Shown one piece after another: positions 1-10,134 of a stretch of 64,000 nt of DNA. The notes beneath the pieces are model-generated. The model searched no databases. It was not told the origin of the DNA and saw only the letters and a list, made by a program, of their open reading frames with translations. This DNA is from Pisolithus tinctorius. Taxonomy: Eukaryota > Basidiomycota > Agaricomycetes > Boletales > Pisolithaceae. Within the stretch, counting starts at the first letter, position 1, and each line of letters begins with the position of its first letter. A program made the translations under genes and the position numbers. The DNA lies in contig JANFAH010000122.1 in assembly GCA_024663395.1 (NCBI GenBank), forward strand, positions 21,823 through 85,822. The letters run 5' to 3'.

Positions 1-266
1 GCCTCCCTGATCGCATTCATGACGAGTATGACATGCATCTTGCCTTCTTACTGCAAGATCCAGCAGAAGATGTTCCCCCTTCTCCTCCTCCTCCATCAGA
101 GCCCTGTTCATGAAGTTTTTGTTCAGGAGCACCTCTACTTGAAGTTCCCCCCACATTTAGGTTTCTGCACTCCAGGTTCTGTGGAGGCACACCACCACTC
201 GCTCTACATTTGTCTTTTGTGTTGGTTTTGGTTGGTTTTCACCACCTTTCCACACTTTGACTCACA
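1..266 (+). repeat. R1 LTR-like repeat, right-end fragment
   Basis: The first 115 bases match the region around 3423-3547 of the full R1 copy. The sequence then jumps to the R1 right end, so about 800 bp are internally deleted. It ends at the same terminus as other copies (CTTTGACTCACA at 255-266). It abuts the tail of the Gypsy element on the minus strand. The left part lies outside the window. Confidence 0.8.
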
Positions 267-1039
267 GCATTCAGCACAGGAGAGGGTGGCAATTGGGCAA
301 GGGTCTCAATGATGTTCAGGGTATAGTCGAGTTCAGCCCTGGAGATGCCAAAGGTGGTCTTGGGATTGACTTCTGATGGGGAGTCATGGGACTCACAGGG
401 TTGTGGATTAGAGCCTGACAAGCAGCAGGTGTGAGGTCTATCAGCTGTTCTGAGAGAGCGAGACGAGTGGGAGGATCGGGAGGATGATGGCGATGGCAAG
501 ATGGAGGAAACTGGAGGGGAAGTTGCAGTCGAGGGCCTTTGAGACCCAGGGGGAGGAGGTGTGATCAATGTGGGGTACTGGCAGATGTTGTAGATGAGGT
601 CAGCACCTCCAAGGATATCAAAAAGTCTGAGAAGTAGGGGAACTTGTTTGTATGTGATTTCATTTAGGATGGTGTGGGTGGGGGACAGAAGAGGGTTCTG
701 TCAGTTAATGTAATGGGATAATTCTTCAAGCCAAAGGGCTTGGATGGTGGCATGATACACTAGGTCGAGAGGAGAGTTCTTGTTGACTTTGTGATAGACA
801 GTGCTGACAATGGCAGGGTCAGTGATGAAAAGTTGGTATGAAGCGATCATCTGATCACTAGTGGGCTGTTGCTGATGGTGAGCAAAGGGGGTGTGGCAGC
901 AAGAAGGTTCATGGGGGTAGGTGTAGCGATGAGGAGGCATTTCAATAGAGATTTTTCTGATGGTGCAAGTAGAGTGTTGAGTGGATGGTTTCTGAGAGGG
1001 AAAGTCCTTAGGGAAGCATTTCTTATATGCAGAGAGCAT
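267..1039 (-). pseudogene. Gypsy polyprotein C-terminal tail after the chromodomain
   Basis: The minus-strand frames downstream of the chromodomain stay largely open (about 1039-701 and 568-239) and read as a Ser/Pro/His-rich, probably disordered tail of roughly 250 residues, with a stop near 703. A long tail after the chromodomain is unusual, but the frames join smoothly to the chromodomain. The role is unknown. The last part is replaced by an R1 fragment at 266. Confidence 0.5.
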
Positions 1040-1190
1040 ATCATCTGCATGTTCAAGGTGTGTTTCTTTTTGCCATGAGTTTTCTGATGAAGGATAACCC
1101 TTCCATTTAATTAAAAAGGCATGTCTGCAGCCAGATCTTTTATGGCCAACTATTGCCTCAACTTCATATTCTTCTTCCTTGTTGATTAGG
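1040..1190 (-). pseudogene. Chromodomain of the Gypsy chromovirus
   Basis: Translating the minus strand gives a chromodomain core with YEVEAIVGHK followed by FLIKWKGYPSSENSW, matching the aromatic-cage pattern of chromoviral chromodomains. In the family this module binds methylated histone H3 tails and directs integration to heterochromatin. It follows the integrase C-terminal region with a frame break between them. Confidence 0.75.
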
Positions 1191-1348
1191 TCAGGTGGTG
1201 GAGCTGGGAAGTTTGGTCTGTGAACATTATTTTCATGGTAGGGTGATAAAAGGGAGGCATGGAAGATGTCATGGATCTTCCATCATGCAGGAATTGTGAG
1301 GCAGTAGGTAATTGGAGATGGGACTTCTGAAATGACAAAGGGTCCTTC

Positions 1349-2110
1349 TCATTTAGGAGTGATTTTTCTATTTTCATAGGAACACTTTAAGTTCCATGCC
1401 TTGAGCCAAACTTTATCACCTTTCTGGAACAGGACAAAGGGGCATGACAAGTGGTCTTTCATAGTTTTTCTGGCTAGATCATGTGCTGTGAGGGCTTCTT
1501 CTCTAGCTTTTTGGAGTTCCTCAAGTCTGGACTCAGTGGCAGGAAGATGGGTCTCTGTGATAAGGGACAGAAGGGGTTTTGGTTCATACCCATACATGAG
1601 GTAGAACAGTGACTGATGGGTGACAGAATGATGGCAGTGATTATGCACAAATTCTGCCATAGGGAGGTTGTCCACCCATGAGGCAGGGTCATTCTGGCAG
1701 AAGATCCAGAGGTATGTTTCAACCTCCTGATTTATGTGTTCAGTTTCTCTGTCAGTCTGAGGGTGGTATGCTGTTGACAGGGCTAGAGAGTACTCTAGAA
1801 GGGAGGCAAGTTCTTTTGCAAAAGTGGAGGTGAATTGAGGGCCTCGGTTGGATATAATCTTGTCATACAACCTGAAATGGGAGTAGACTTTCTTGAAAAA
1901 GAGTGCTGTGATGTCAGTGGTGGAGGTGGTTTTCTTTGTGGGTGTTACAATTACCCCCTTTGTAAGCCCATGGTCTACCATGACCAAGAGAGAGTCATAT
2001 CCCTTTGAAGGGGGAAGGTTGGTAATCAGATCACAAGAGATCTGTTGGAAGGGGCAGGTCAAGGTCAAAGAGATGGGTGTAAGGGGCAGTGTCATTGGGT
2101 GGGTGTTCAC
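1349..2110 (-). pseudogene. Gypsy integrase catalytic core
   Basis: The open frame of about 253 codons carries the retroviral-type integrase core: DLITNLPPSKGYDSLLVMVD (first Asp region), then IISNRGPQFTS (second Asp changed to Asn, where the family has DRG) and AYHPQTDRETE (the E region). The Asp to Asn change removes a catalytic residue, so the enzyme would be inactive. The GDKVWLKAWNLK motif of the C-terminal domain follows. It catalyses cDNA integration in intact elements. Confidence 0.9.
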
Positions 2111-2200
2111 CTTGTTCTGCTGGCATGTAGCACAGCCTTCAACATACCTTCAGACAAAAGAAGCAAGTCCAGGCCACCAAAACTTGGAGGAGACAAGTTG

Positions 2201-2653
2201 TCAGGTTTTCAAGACACTGGGGTGTCCTGCAGAGGGGTGGTCATGGTGGTTGGACATGATGGTTTGTTGGAGGGAGGGGTCATTGGGAATGTAAACCCAA
2301 TCTTTGTAGAGCAACACTCCATTATCAAATCTCCAATTGGAGAGATGGGATTTGAATGGGAGTGGCATGTCAACATTTTCTATGGCACAAAGTGCCATCT
2401 GGACTACAGGGTCTTTCATAGAAGAGGATGTGACCTTTTGAGTGAGGTTTGTGTCAATGAGATTAACAAACAATGTTTGTGGGAGGAGGGTAACTCCTTT
2501 GTTATCTTCATCATCATCAGGAACATGGTCAGGCCAGCAGGAAAGTGCATCTGGAGTGGCCAGGTCTTTTTCTAGAGCATGTTCGAGTTGCAGATTGAAG
2601 TCTGCAAGGTCTAAGAGCCATTGAGCCTGGCGGTGATTTAGATTCTGTGGCAC
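2201..2653 (-). pseudogene. Gypsy RNase H end and integrase zinc-binding domain
   Basis: This stretch begins with the C-terminal strand of RNase H (RQAQWLLDLADFNLQLEHA), then DALS, and later HHDHPSAGHPSVLKT, the HH side of the integrase HHCC zinc finger. The upstream half of the same RNase H lies at 4498-4740, beyond the R1 insertion. Removing R1 and one copy of the GCAC duplication rejoins the frame exactly. Confidence 0.85.
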
Positions 2654-2869
2654 TGTCACACACCAAAGGTGTTGTGGACATGGTTACAGCTGACTCTGCC
2701 TAACTCATTGACAAGTTGTGCACAATGCCCATGCCATGCAGATGAAGACTAAAGGCCTCATGCGTAGAAAGACTGCCAGATGTGAGCAGTCATCCTTTGC
2801 ACAAGAATGAGTCATCAGTGCTAAAGAGAAAAGAGGAAGTGAGTTAAGCATGCATAAAAGGTTTTTAGC

Positions 2870-3540
2870 ACCTGTGTATGGCATTCCGGTTTTTGTTGTA
2901 TCTCCACCATTTCCAAAGATATTGACTCTGTTCTCACACTCACTTAAAGTGCTCAGCCACACAATTCTGCCTTCCAAATTTGGAGAGGATCCTTGTACCC
3001 TATGCATTTCTACAGCACTCCATCCATCAGACACTCATTTTGCTAAGTCCATCAATCATGGCTACCTCTTTGTCAATTGTCTTGCTTGTCTCATTTTCCA
3101 GAGACAGTGGCTATGTATATCTGCCAGGCATTCCCACCAGCTTCTGTCCTGAAGCCCCCTGGTTCATCCCATCATTGTCAGCCCCATCTTGTCCCATGCA
3201 GCTTGGTCAGTGTGTTCTCCTTGTCAGTATGACTTCCAGAAGGACATTCTTTGGTCGCCTCAGGTCTGTCACTTGGTTAGAAAGGTCTCATGTGGTTGTT
3301 TTGGTCTCCCCAGTTGATGAAGCATATGGATCATTCCTCCCTGCTCACTGCACCATCTTTATTCCAGTCTTGTCCATCATTCTTCCTGCATTGTGACAGC
3401 TGCAGCATAGTCTACTGTTCTCCAGCCTCCCTGATCACATTCATGACAAGTATGACATGCATCTTGCCTTCTTACTGCAAGATCCAGCAGAAGATGTCCC
3501 CCCTTCTCCTCCTCCTCCATCAGAGCCCTGTTCATGAAGT
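2870..3540 (+). pseudogene. R1-embedded ORF, copy 1 (broken)
   Basis: The frame shared with other R1 copies is visible at 2980-3396 (GYVYLPGIPTSF, then MTSRRTFFGRLRS, then DEAYGSFLPA). It is closed by TGA at 3394-3396 where copy 5 has CGA. After the stop the same frame continues with HDKYDMHLAFLLQDPAED. No domain was recognised, and the product is unknown. It is possibly an accessory protein of the parent retrotransposon. Confidence 0.5.
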
Positions 3541-3973
3541 TTTTGTTAACTTCACTGAGAGGATGAAAGGGTGGGAGATGCAATCACTTATGCTCCCATT
3601 GCCCCACAGACCCCCAACACCCTAGCCCCTTTGATGCCTGACTCATGCCCTTCAATTCTGGAATTAATACTTCCCTATCTGGAAACACCATCCATCTGTC
3701 ATGCCATCTTTGGATCTAGAGGTGTCTCCACCAAGATCTGACTTGCATCGCCACCCCCTAATGTGATATCAGTGTGCTTACCCAGTTTCTGACTCCATTT
3801 GACTTGTTTTCTGATATTTTGACTGTCCTTGACTCATTCATTGCCAATACTTACCAATCTTCTTTGCTTGCTTACTTTTTGTTTCTTGCTTACTCATCAT
3901 GATTACTCAGTCCTTACTCATTACTTACCAAGTGTTTGTGCCTTGTTTGTCACAAGCTGTGCTCCCCCCACAG

Positions 3974-3980
3974 TATATAA
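3974..3980 (+). promoter_or_regulatory. TATA box of R1 LTR copy 1
   Basis: TATATAA lies after a C-run and is conserved at the same place in copy 2 (9648-9654) and, inverted, in copy 5 (29,982-29,988). Copy 3 has TTTACATAC there and has lost it. The spacing to the element end suits an LTR promoter with transcription starting about 30 bp downstream. Confidence 0.55.
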
Positions 3981-4497
3981 ACCCCCATGTACTTAGCTAC
4001 CCCCAAGTGAACCAGAAGCCATTCACTCAGCAGTCAGTCAGTTCTTCTCAGCATAATTCATCATTGACAGTTGAGGCTCCATGAAGGGGTCTATCTGTCA
4101 TCATTTGTATACTTGGTAGTTGAGGCTCATTCAGAAGAGTCTATCTGCCATCCTTCATCATCTGCAGTCCACTCCATGCTTAGTCATTCCTCACACCTGC
4201 ATAACTCATCAACGACTTGTGCCAGGAGCACATTTTTATCAAAGTCCATCATTCTAGAAGTCCTTTTGGCTGAACACCTTCACTCTGTTCAGCATCCCCC
4301 ATCCAGTCATCACTTGCTTGTCTACTCCTGTGTAACTCATCAATGACTTGTGCTAGGGGCACCCGCCATCAAAGTTTCCCCCTCTTAGGTTTTCTGCACT
4401 CCAGGTTCTGCAGAGGCAAACCACCACTTGCACATCATTTGTCTTTGGTGTTGGATTTGTTTGGTTTATACCAGCTTTCCACACTGACTCACAGCAC

Positions 4498-4740
4498 ATT
4501 GGAGTAGGTCAAATTCTTGTGGTCAGTGAAGACCTTGACCAGAAACAGTGATCCATGGAGATAGTGCCTCCAGGATTTCAAGCCTTGGATAACCCCAAGC
4601 AGTTCTCTATCATAGATGTTGTAGTTTCTTTCTGTGGGGTTAAATGATTGAGAGATGAAGGCACAGGGTTGCCACTTGCTGTTGGAATCTTCCTGAAGGA
4701 GAACACCTCCAGTTGCATACTTTGACACATCAGTCATTAT
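4498..4740 (-). pseudogene. Gypsy RNase H, N-terminal part
   Basis: The open frame starts [14 protein letters not shown] (first catalytic Asp region), continues [20 protein letters not shown] (the catalytic Glu/Asp segment) and ends [11 protein letters not shown] just before the R1 insertion. It degrades the RNA strand during reverse transcription in intact elements. The remaining strand is at 2653 and below. Confidence 0.88.
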
Positions 4741-4869
4741 TGCGAATGGTCAAGAAGTGTCAGGCATTCAGAGGGTAGGTTGTGCCATGAAGATCCTTTT
4801 TAGGATATTGAAGGCAGTTTGGCATTTCTTCAACCATTCCCAAACAGTTGTTTTCTTGGTGAGGTCGAT

Positions 4870-5217
4870 CAGGGGTCAGGCGATGTCAGAATAATAGGGG
4901 ACAAATCTTCTATAAAAGTTTGCAAATCCTAAAAAGGATTGCATGTCCTTGACCTTCTTTGGGACAGGCCATTCAGCAATACCTTGGACTTTGACAGGGT
5001 CCATGGTGATGGTGTTTCCTTTGATGATCATTCCAAGGTATTCAACCTCAGTCAGATCAAAGTGGCACTTTTCCAATTTGAGAGGGAGTGACAGTTCCCT
5101 CATTTGTTCAAGAATGCAATGGGTTCTTCATTTATGTTCTTCAGGGTCAGTGGAGAAGATGAGGAGGTCATCCATGTAGACAACCAACCATCCTTCAGCA
5201 ATCACATCTCAGAATGA
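4870..5217 (-). pseudogene. Gypsy reverse transcriptase, thumb and catalytic end
   Basis: Minus-strand translation shows the YMDDLLI catalytic box near 5165-5190, then LPLKLEKCHFDLTEVEYLG and FLGFANFYRRFVPYYSDIA, the conserved connection to RNase H. A stop or frame change lies between the catalytic box and the LKLEKC segment. The N-terminal fingers are missing because a truncated R1 begins at 5218. Confidence 0.88.
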
Positions 5218-5682
5218 TGTGAGTCTAAGTGTGGAAAGCTGGTATAAACCAAACAAATCCAACACCAAAGACAAATGATGTGCAAGTGGTGGTTTGCCTC
5301 TGCAGAACCTGGAGTGCAGAAAACCTAAGAGGGGGAAACTTTGATGGCAGGTGCCCCTAGCACAAGTCATTGATGAGTTACACAGGAGTAGACAAGCAAG
5401 TGATGACTGGATGGGGGATGCTGAACAGAGTGAAGGTGTTCAGCCAAAAGGACTTCTAGAATGATGGACTTTGATAAAAATGTGCTCCTGGCACAAGTCG
5501 TTGATGAGTTATGCAGGTGTGAGGAATGACTAAGCATGGAGTGGACTGCAGATGATGAAGGATGGCAGATAGACTCTTCTGAATGAGCCTCAACTACCAA
5601 GTATACAAATGATGACAGATAGACCCCTTTGTGGAGCCTCAACTGTCAATGATGAGTTATGCTGAGAAGAACTGACTGACTG
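5218..5682 (-). repeat. R1 right-end fragment, inverted
   Basis: This piece is a near-identical reverse complement of 4028-4493 of R1 copy 1 and carries the TGTGAGTC terminus next to Gypsy RT. Homology stops 54 bp downstream of the TATA position, close to where transcription would start. With copy 1 it forms a large inverted repeat around 4494-5217. Confidence 0.85.
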
Positions 5683-5897
5683 CTGGGGATAAGAATTCCT
5701 TGAGAAAATGACCATGTGAGCTAGAGAGATGATTTCATGAGTTGTGATAAAAGAGGGAGGGTTAATGGTACAAGTCCAATGTTCATTGTTTACATGCTGA
5801 CAAATCATCTGGAAGACCATGTGGTTTATCATGTAATCATATTTTCCCATTCTTCATGCCCTCAATCCCATCAAAAGGTCACTTTTCACTATTTCAC
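5683..5897. other. Unassigned spacer
   Basis: No coding signal or repeat family was recognised here. The sequence is CpG-poor like its surroundings. Confidence 0.4.
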
Positions 5898-6114
5898 CAG
5901 CCAGGGACAAAAGTGTTGCAATGCACTTTTCAGAAAGAATAGGGTGTATCTTGGCATGTATTGCTTTTTTTGGACTGAACCCTAGTGCTCTGGAAAGCTT
6001 AGAGTCACCCCTTTCCAATGGTATAGGTATCATGATTATCTGTGCAGAATAGCCCAAGCTACATTGGCAGCAAGTCACACCTCACAAACATTGCAACACT
6101 TTTGTCCCTCACTG
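5898..6114. mobile_element. Short inverted-repeat element (MITE)
   Basis: The ends form a 26-bp terminal inverted repeat. The left end reads CAGCCAGGGACAAAAGTGTT and the right end, reverse complemented, CAGTGAGGGACAAAAGTGTT, with two mismatches. The element is 217 bp with no coding capacity. The CAG start and GGGACAAAAGTG core resemble Tc1/mariner-type ends. A TA duplication is visible only on the right flank, so the class is tentative. Confidence 0.6.
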
Positions 6115-6723
6115 TATAATATGAGCTAGATAGCTTAGATAACAACAATAAAATGAAGGGAACAAATTATTTGTCCCAAGGGATTCTGGACTGCTGAGAA
6201 TAGAAGGTGGGGCTCTGCACTTTGTAGTGGTAGTGATTTATGGCATGCATGGTGTGTTCTGTGGGGTTGTACTGGTGATGCAAGTGGTGTGAGCAGTATA
6301 TGTAGTTTGTGCATGGTGGTTTGTGAGGCATGCAGTGTAGACAAAGTGAAAATAAAACTCATAGTGACCTTCCAAGTGCCAAAAGGTATCATTCTGTACC
6401 TATGTACAGGGCTTTTATAGTCTGGGCAAACCCAGAACCTAGGGTATACTACTAGCATAAAGGGAACAGAGACCATGGTAGAAGAAAGAGTCCAAAGGAA
6501 AGGAAGTGACTGGAACACAGCAGCTGCAGGTGTAGCAGTGCATGAGAGGGAGCAAGGACATGGGAAGGTAGTGAAGAAGGCAGGAAGGTAGTGCATGAGT
6601 GGCAGTGGATGCAAGTGGTCTGGGGACATAATGATAGTCATGGAACAGTCAATGATAGGGGCTTACACATCTAGGGAATGTGGATTTCTGACAGTGCAGC
6701 CATGTTTGCACCACTCAAGTGCA
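6115..6723. other. Unassigned repeat-rich spacer
   Basis: Open frames on either strand here show no recognisable protein pattern. The stretch lies downstream of the CACTA fragment on its minus-strand sense and may include the remainder of that transposon. Confidence 0.35.
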
Positions 6724-7516
6724 TCATTTCTGATGGGAAACATTTGGGGATACCAAGGACAAGGTATGGCTGCAGTCCAAGAGGAATGCTGGGGCCAACG
6801 ATGCCAGTCTTGAGGTGTCATCCTTCATATTCTTTCTGATTCTGAGAGCAAAGGATGGTGTGCAGTTGTACAACATAGTGCATAGAGGTGCTTGGGCTGA
6901 CATCATAGATGTTGACATCACCATGGTTACATCCAGTGATGTTGTAGTTGTTGGGTTTGAGTAAAACAGGGTAGTACTGAGAAGGGCCAGGCTTCCAACA
7001 ACTTTTGAGAGGACAGTGCATGTGACAACCATTTTTACCTTGCTGTCCAACAAAATTGCTCATTGTGAGCAGACCAGGACCATCAGCACATGCAAGGAAT
7101 AGGTATAGACAAGAAGTGAAGTTATGATTGCAAGCAGAATCCCATATCTTGAGACCCTCACATTGCAAGGCAGAGAGGTGATGAAAACCTGGCAACAAGA
7201 AGGACTCAACAAACTTCAGTTTTTTTGGGCCAGGGATGATTGCACCACGAAGGACATGCTTCTTCTTGTAGCAATGATCAAGTGAGAGGTTGAGAATGAT
7301 CCAGATATAAATCTAACAATCTGATTCCCTGGATTCAAAGAGTTGAGCACCATTGATGGATATCATAAGAAGAGTATCATCAGGAGTGATGGTACCATCA
7401 CAGATACCATGGATATATGCACTCCCACAGAAGATGTCATCAAATGCATTGATGAAGCCATCATTGGCAAGAAGCTTGTCAAATACTTGTTGAGTTCTTT
7501 CCTTGCAGTAATGCAT
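6724..7516 (-). pseudogene. CACTA (Tnp2-type) transposase fragment
   Basis: Reading the minus strand from 7516 downward gives, across frame breaks, DIFCGSAYIHG, DDTLLMISINGAQLFESRES, LNLSLDHCYKKKHVLRG, IPGPKKLKFVESFLLPG, HHLSALQCEGLKIWDS and VGQQGKNGCHMHCPL, followed by a PSQYYPVLLKPNNYN segment. This series is characteristic of basidiomycete CACTA/Tnp2-like transposases, including the conserved DGAQLY-like and GxxGKxGCRxxC segments. Both ends are missing. It is probably related to the N-terminal CACTA piece at 26,668-28,690. Confidence 0.8.
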
Positions 7517-7611
7517 CTTGTTAGCAGTGTTGGGGTGTTGCCAGAGGGCCTGGAGTTGGGGACCAATAGGAATGGTGTGGAAGATGGTGTGAGGGTGTTT
7601 GACCCCTCCCT

Positions 7612-8300
7612 TCAGTCTAATCCAGAGGTGTCATTAAGAAGTGTAAGAACATCCTCTGCATGCAACTCAGCAGAATGGTTGCAGATATCCTCCCCAAGCA
7701 CCTTCCACTCATCTGTATCCATGATTGCTGATGTTTGAATCAAATATCCTACACCCCAAATGTCAACCTCTGACCCATGGCCATCTTGAAAAATAGCTGA
7801 AGAGTGCTCTTCTTTTGTAAACAAAATCCAAGCTGCAGTTTGGGGTGTGGCTGCATCTTCAAAATCAATCAAGAACCACTTCAATTTATCATCAATCTTT
7901 CAGATAACATTTGGCACTGAATGTCATGGTGATACAGTGGAATTTTATGGAGAGCCTGGAGGCAGTGAGATTATGCAAAAGGATTGAAGAAATATCACAC
8001 ATCAAGTGTAGTCAGAATACATATCAGGCATTCCTGCAATTCCCTCCTGTTGTATGGCTGTTTGGCAATTCCATGTGGCTTCAAAATTACACTGTTCGTC
8101 TTTGCACTGACCGGCATATTTGTATTAGGGACCAAATGATCTCTGAGGGTCTTGTAGATTGTTCTGAGGTGTTTGACCCTCTCCCTAGCATCATTGCACT
8201 GGTAAGACTTGACAACCTCAGCAGGATTGAGGAAGATAATGGAATTTGGCCTGTGAACTTGTCACTCCAAGTAATCACATATTCTAAGCAAAACTCTTAC
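7612..8300 (-). pseudogene. Protein-kinase-like fragment (fungal type)
   Basis: The minus frame at 7884-7612 has WFLIDFEDAATPQTAAW (a DFG-like segment written DFED) and GSEVDIWGVGYLIQTSA, like the activation-segment and helix-F region of basidiomycete kinase-like proteins. Weaker, shifted frames up to about 8300 may hold the upstream catalytic region. The N-lobe was not identified. It lies directly upstream of CACTA remnants, so it may be a captured host gene piece. Confidence 0.5.
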
Positions 8301-8467
8301 CTCTGCAGCTGATGAAAATCATTGACATCAGGTGGCATGAGGTTGGCCAGGAGGAGGAGAAGTGGTGAGAGAATGATCAGGTGCTGTATGTTGTCAACGC
8401 AATTCTTCCTTGACTTCAGATCAACAGTGATTATATCACAGTGCATTGGCTTCTGTCCAGGGACAAG
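8301..8467. other. Short unassigned spacer before R1 copy 2
   Basis: Nothing recognisable was seen. It may be the 5' part of the kinase-like fragment. Confidence 0.3.
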
Positions 8468-10134
8468 TGTCACACACCAAAGGTGTTGTGGACATGATTA
8501 CAGCTGATTCTGCATATCTCATCAATGAGTTGCATGCCATGCCATCAATGGAGATGAAGACTAAAGCCCTCATGCATAGAAAGACTGCTGGACATGAGCA
8601 GTCATCCTTCACACAACAATGAGTCATCAGTGCTAAAGAGAAAAGAGGAAGCAAGTTAAGTGTGCATCAAAGGTTTTTAGTGCCAGTGTACAGCATTCCA
8701 GTTTTCATCATATCTCCACCATTTCCAAAGATATTGACTCCATTCTCACACTCACTTAAAGTGCTCAGCCATGCCATCTTGCCTTCTGAATTTGGAAAGG
8801 ATCCTTTTGCCCTACATGTTTCTACAGCACTCCATCCATCAGATGCTCATTTTGCTAAGTCCACCAGAAATGGCCACATCTTCACTGATCATCTCACTTG
8901 TCTCCATTTCCAGAGACAGTGGCTATGCATATCTGCCAGGCATTCCCACCAGCTTCTGTCCTGAAGCCCCCTGGTCCATCCCATTTTTGTCAGCCCCATC
9001 TCATCCCATGCAGCTTGGTCAGCATGTTCTCCTTGTCAATATGACTTCCAGAAGGACATTCTTTGGTTGCCTCAGGTCTGTCACATGGTTAAAAAGGTCT
9101 TATGTAGTCATTTTGGTGTCTCCACTTGATGAAGCATATGGATTGTTCCTCCCTGCTCCCTGCAATGTCTTTATTCCAATCTCATCCATCACTCTCCCCA
9201 CATTGTGACAGCTGCAGTGTAATCAACTGTTCTCTGCCCTCCCTGATTGCATCCATGATGAGTATGACATGCATCTTGCCTTCTTACTGCAAGATCCAGC
9301 AGAAGATGTCACCCCTTCACCTCCTCCTCCATCAGACCCCTGTTCATGAAGTGTTTTGTTAACTTTGCTGAGAGGATGAATGGGTGGGAGACATGATCAC
9401 CTATGCTCCCATTGCCCACACCCTAATGTGATATCAGTGTGCTTACTCAGTTTCTGTCATTCTTTGACTCATGCTGTGATATTTTGACTGTCTTTGACTC
9501 ATTTGTTTCCAATACTTACCAATCCTCTTTGATTGCTTACTTTTCATTTCTCACTTACTCATTATGATTACTCACTGCTTACAGTCCTTACTCATTACTT
9601 ACCAAGTGTTTGTGCCTCATTTGTCATAGGCTGTGCTCCCCCCACAGTATATAAACCCCCATGTACTTAGGTACAACCCAGTGAATCAGCAGTCACTCAA
9701 GCAGTCAGTTCAGCTCATCTCAGGCATACATAACTTGTCATTGACAGTTGAGGCTCATTCAGAAGAGTCTGTCATCATTCATATCCTTGGTAGTTGGGGC
9801 TCCATCAAGTGCCTATCTACCTCTATTCATCAGCAGTATCATCTATGATTAGTCAGCAACTTTTGCTTAGTCATCCATCCACTCCTGTGTAACTTGTTGA
9901 CAACTTGCACCAGGGGCACATTCTATTGAAGTTCATCACTCTAGTCAGCATCCATTCATCTGCTCCTGCATAACTTGTCAATGACTTGTGTCAGGAGCAC
10001 CTGCCATTGAAATTCCCCCCCTATAGATTTTTCTGCCTTCCAGGTTCTGCAGAGGTACACCACCACTTGCCTTTTATTTGTCTTTGGTGTTGGTTTTGGT
10101 TGGTTTACACCACCTTTCCTCACTTTGACTCACA
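8468..10134 (+). mobile_element. R1 solo-LTR-like element, copy 2
   Basis: Both termini are present (TGTCACACACC and TTTGACTCACA), with TATA at 9648-9654. The copy is about 170 bp shorter than copy 1 because of deletions around 9420. The flanks CAAG and CTGG do not match, so the target duplication is absent, possibly because of later rearrangement. Its embedded ORF (8771-9208) ends at TGA 9206-9208, the same codon that is broken in copies 1 and 3. Confidence 0.85.

Larger units (their letters stand above)
2654..4493 (+). mobile_element. R1 solo-LTR-like element, copy 1 (complete)
   Basis: The repeat starts TGTCACACACC, ends CTGACTCACA and is flanked by GCAC on both sides (2650-2653 and 4494-4497). 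TG...CA ends, a short target duplication and a TATA box at 3974-3980 are LTR hallmarks, giving U3 of about 1.3 kb and R-U5 of about 0.5 kb. No internal retroelement region adjoins it, so it behaves as a solo LTR. It sits inside the Gypsy RNase H gene. A family-wide ORF begins near 2870. Confidence 0.85.
267..5217 (-). mobile_element. Ty3/Gypsy chromovirus, 5'-truncated and interrupted
   Basis: On the minus strand the order is reverse transcriptase, RNase H, integrase zinc finger, integrase core, chromodomain and a long tail, which is the chromovirus order. The element is split by an R1 insertion at 2654-4493 and cut off at its upstream side by a truncated R1 piece at 5218. Gag, protease and LTRs were not recognised. 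Frame breaks and the loss of CpG indicate a dead copy. The parts are annotated separately. Confidence 0.85.

Noticed and set aside
6135..6641. 168-codon minus-strand ORF
   Set aside because: Its composition is His/Pro/Leu-rich with no recognisable pattern, in a CpG-depleted stretch where stops are under-represented.
8468..10134. R1 copies 1 and 2 as the two LTRs of one full retrotransposon
   Set aside because: Sequence after copy 1 is the interrupted Gypsy RNase H, not a primer-binding site, and copy 1 has its own matching 4-bp flanks.
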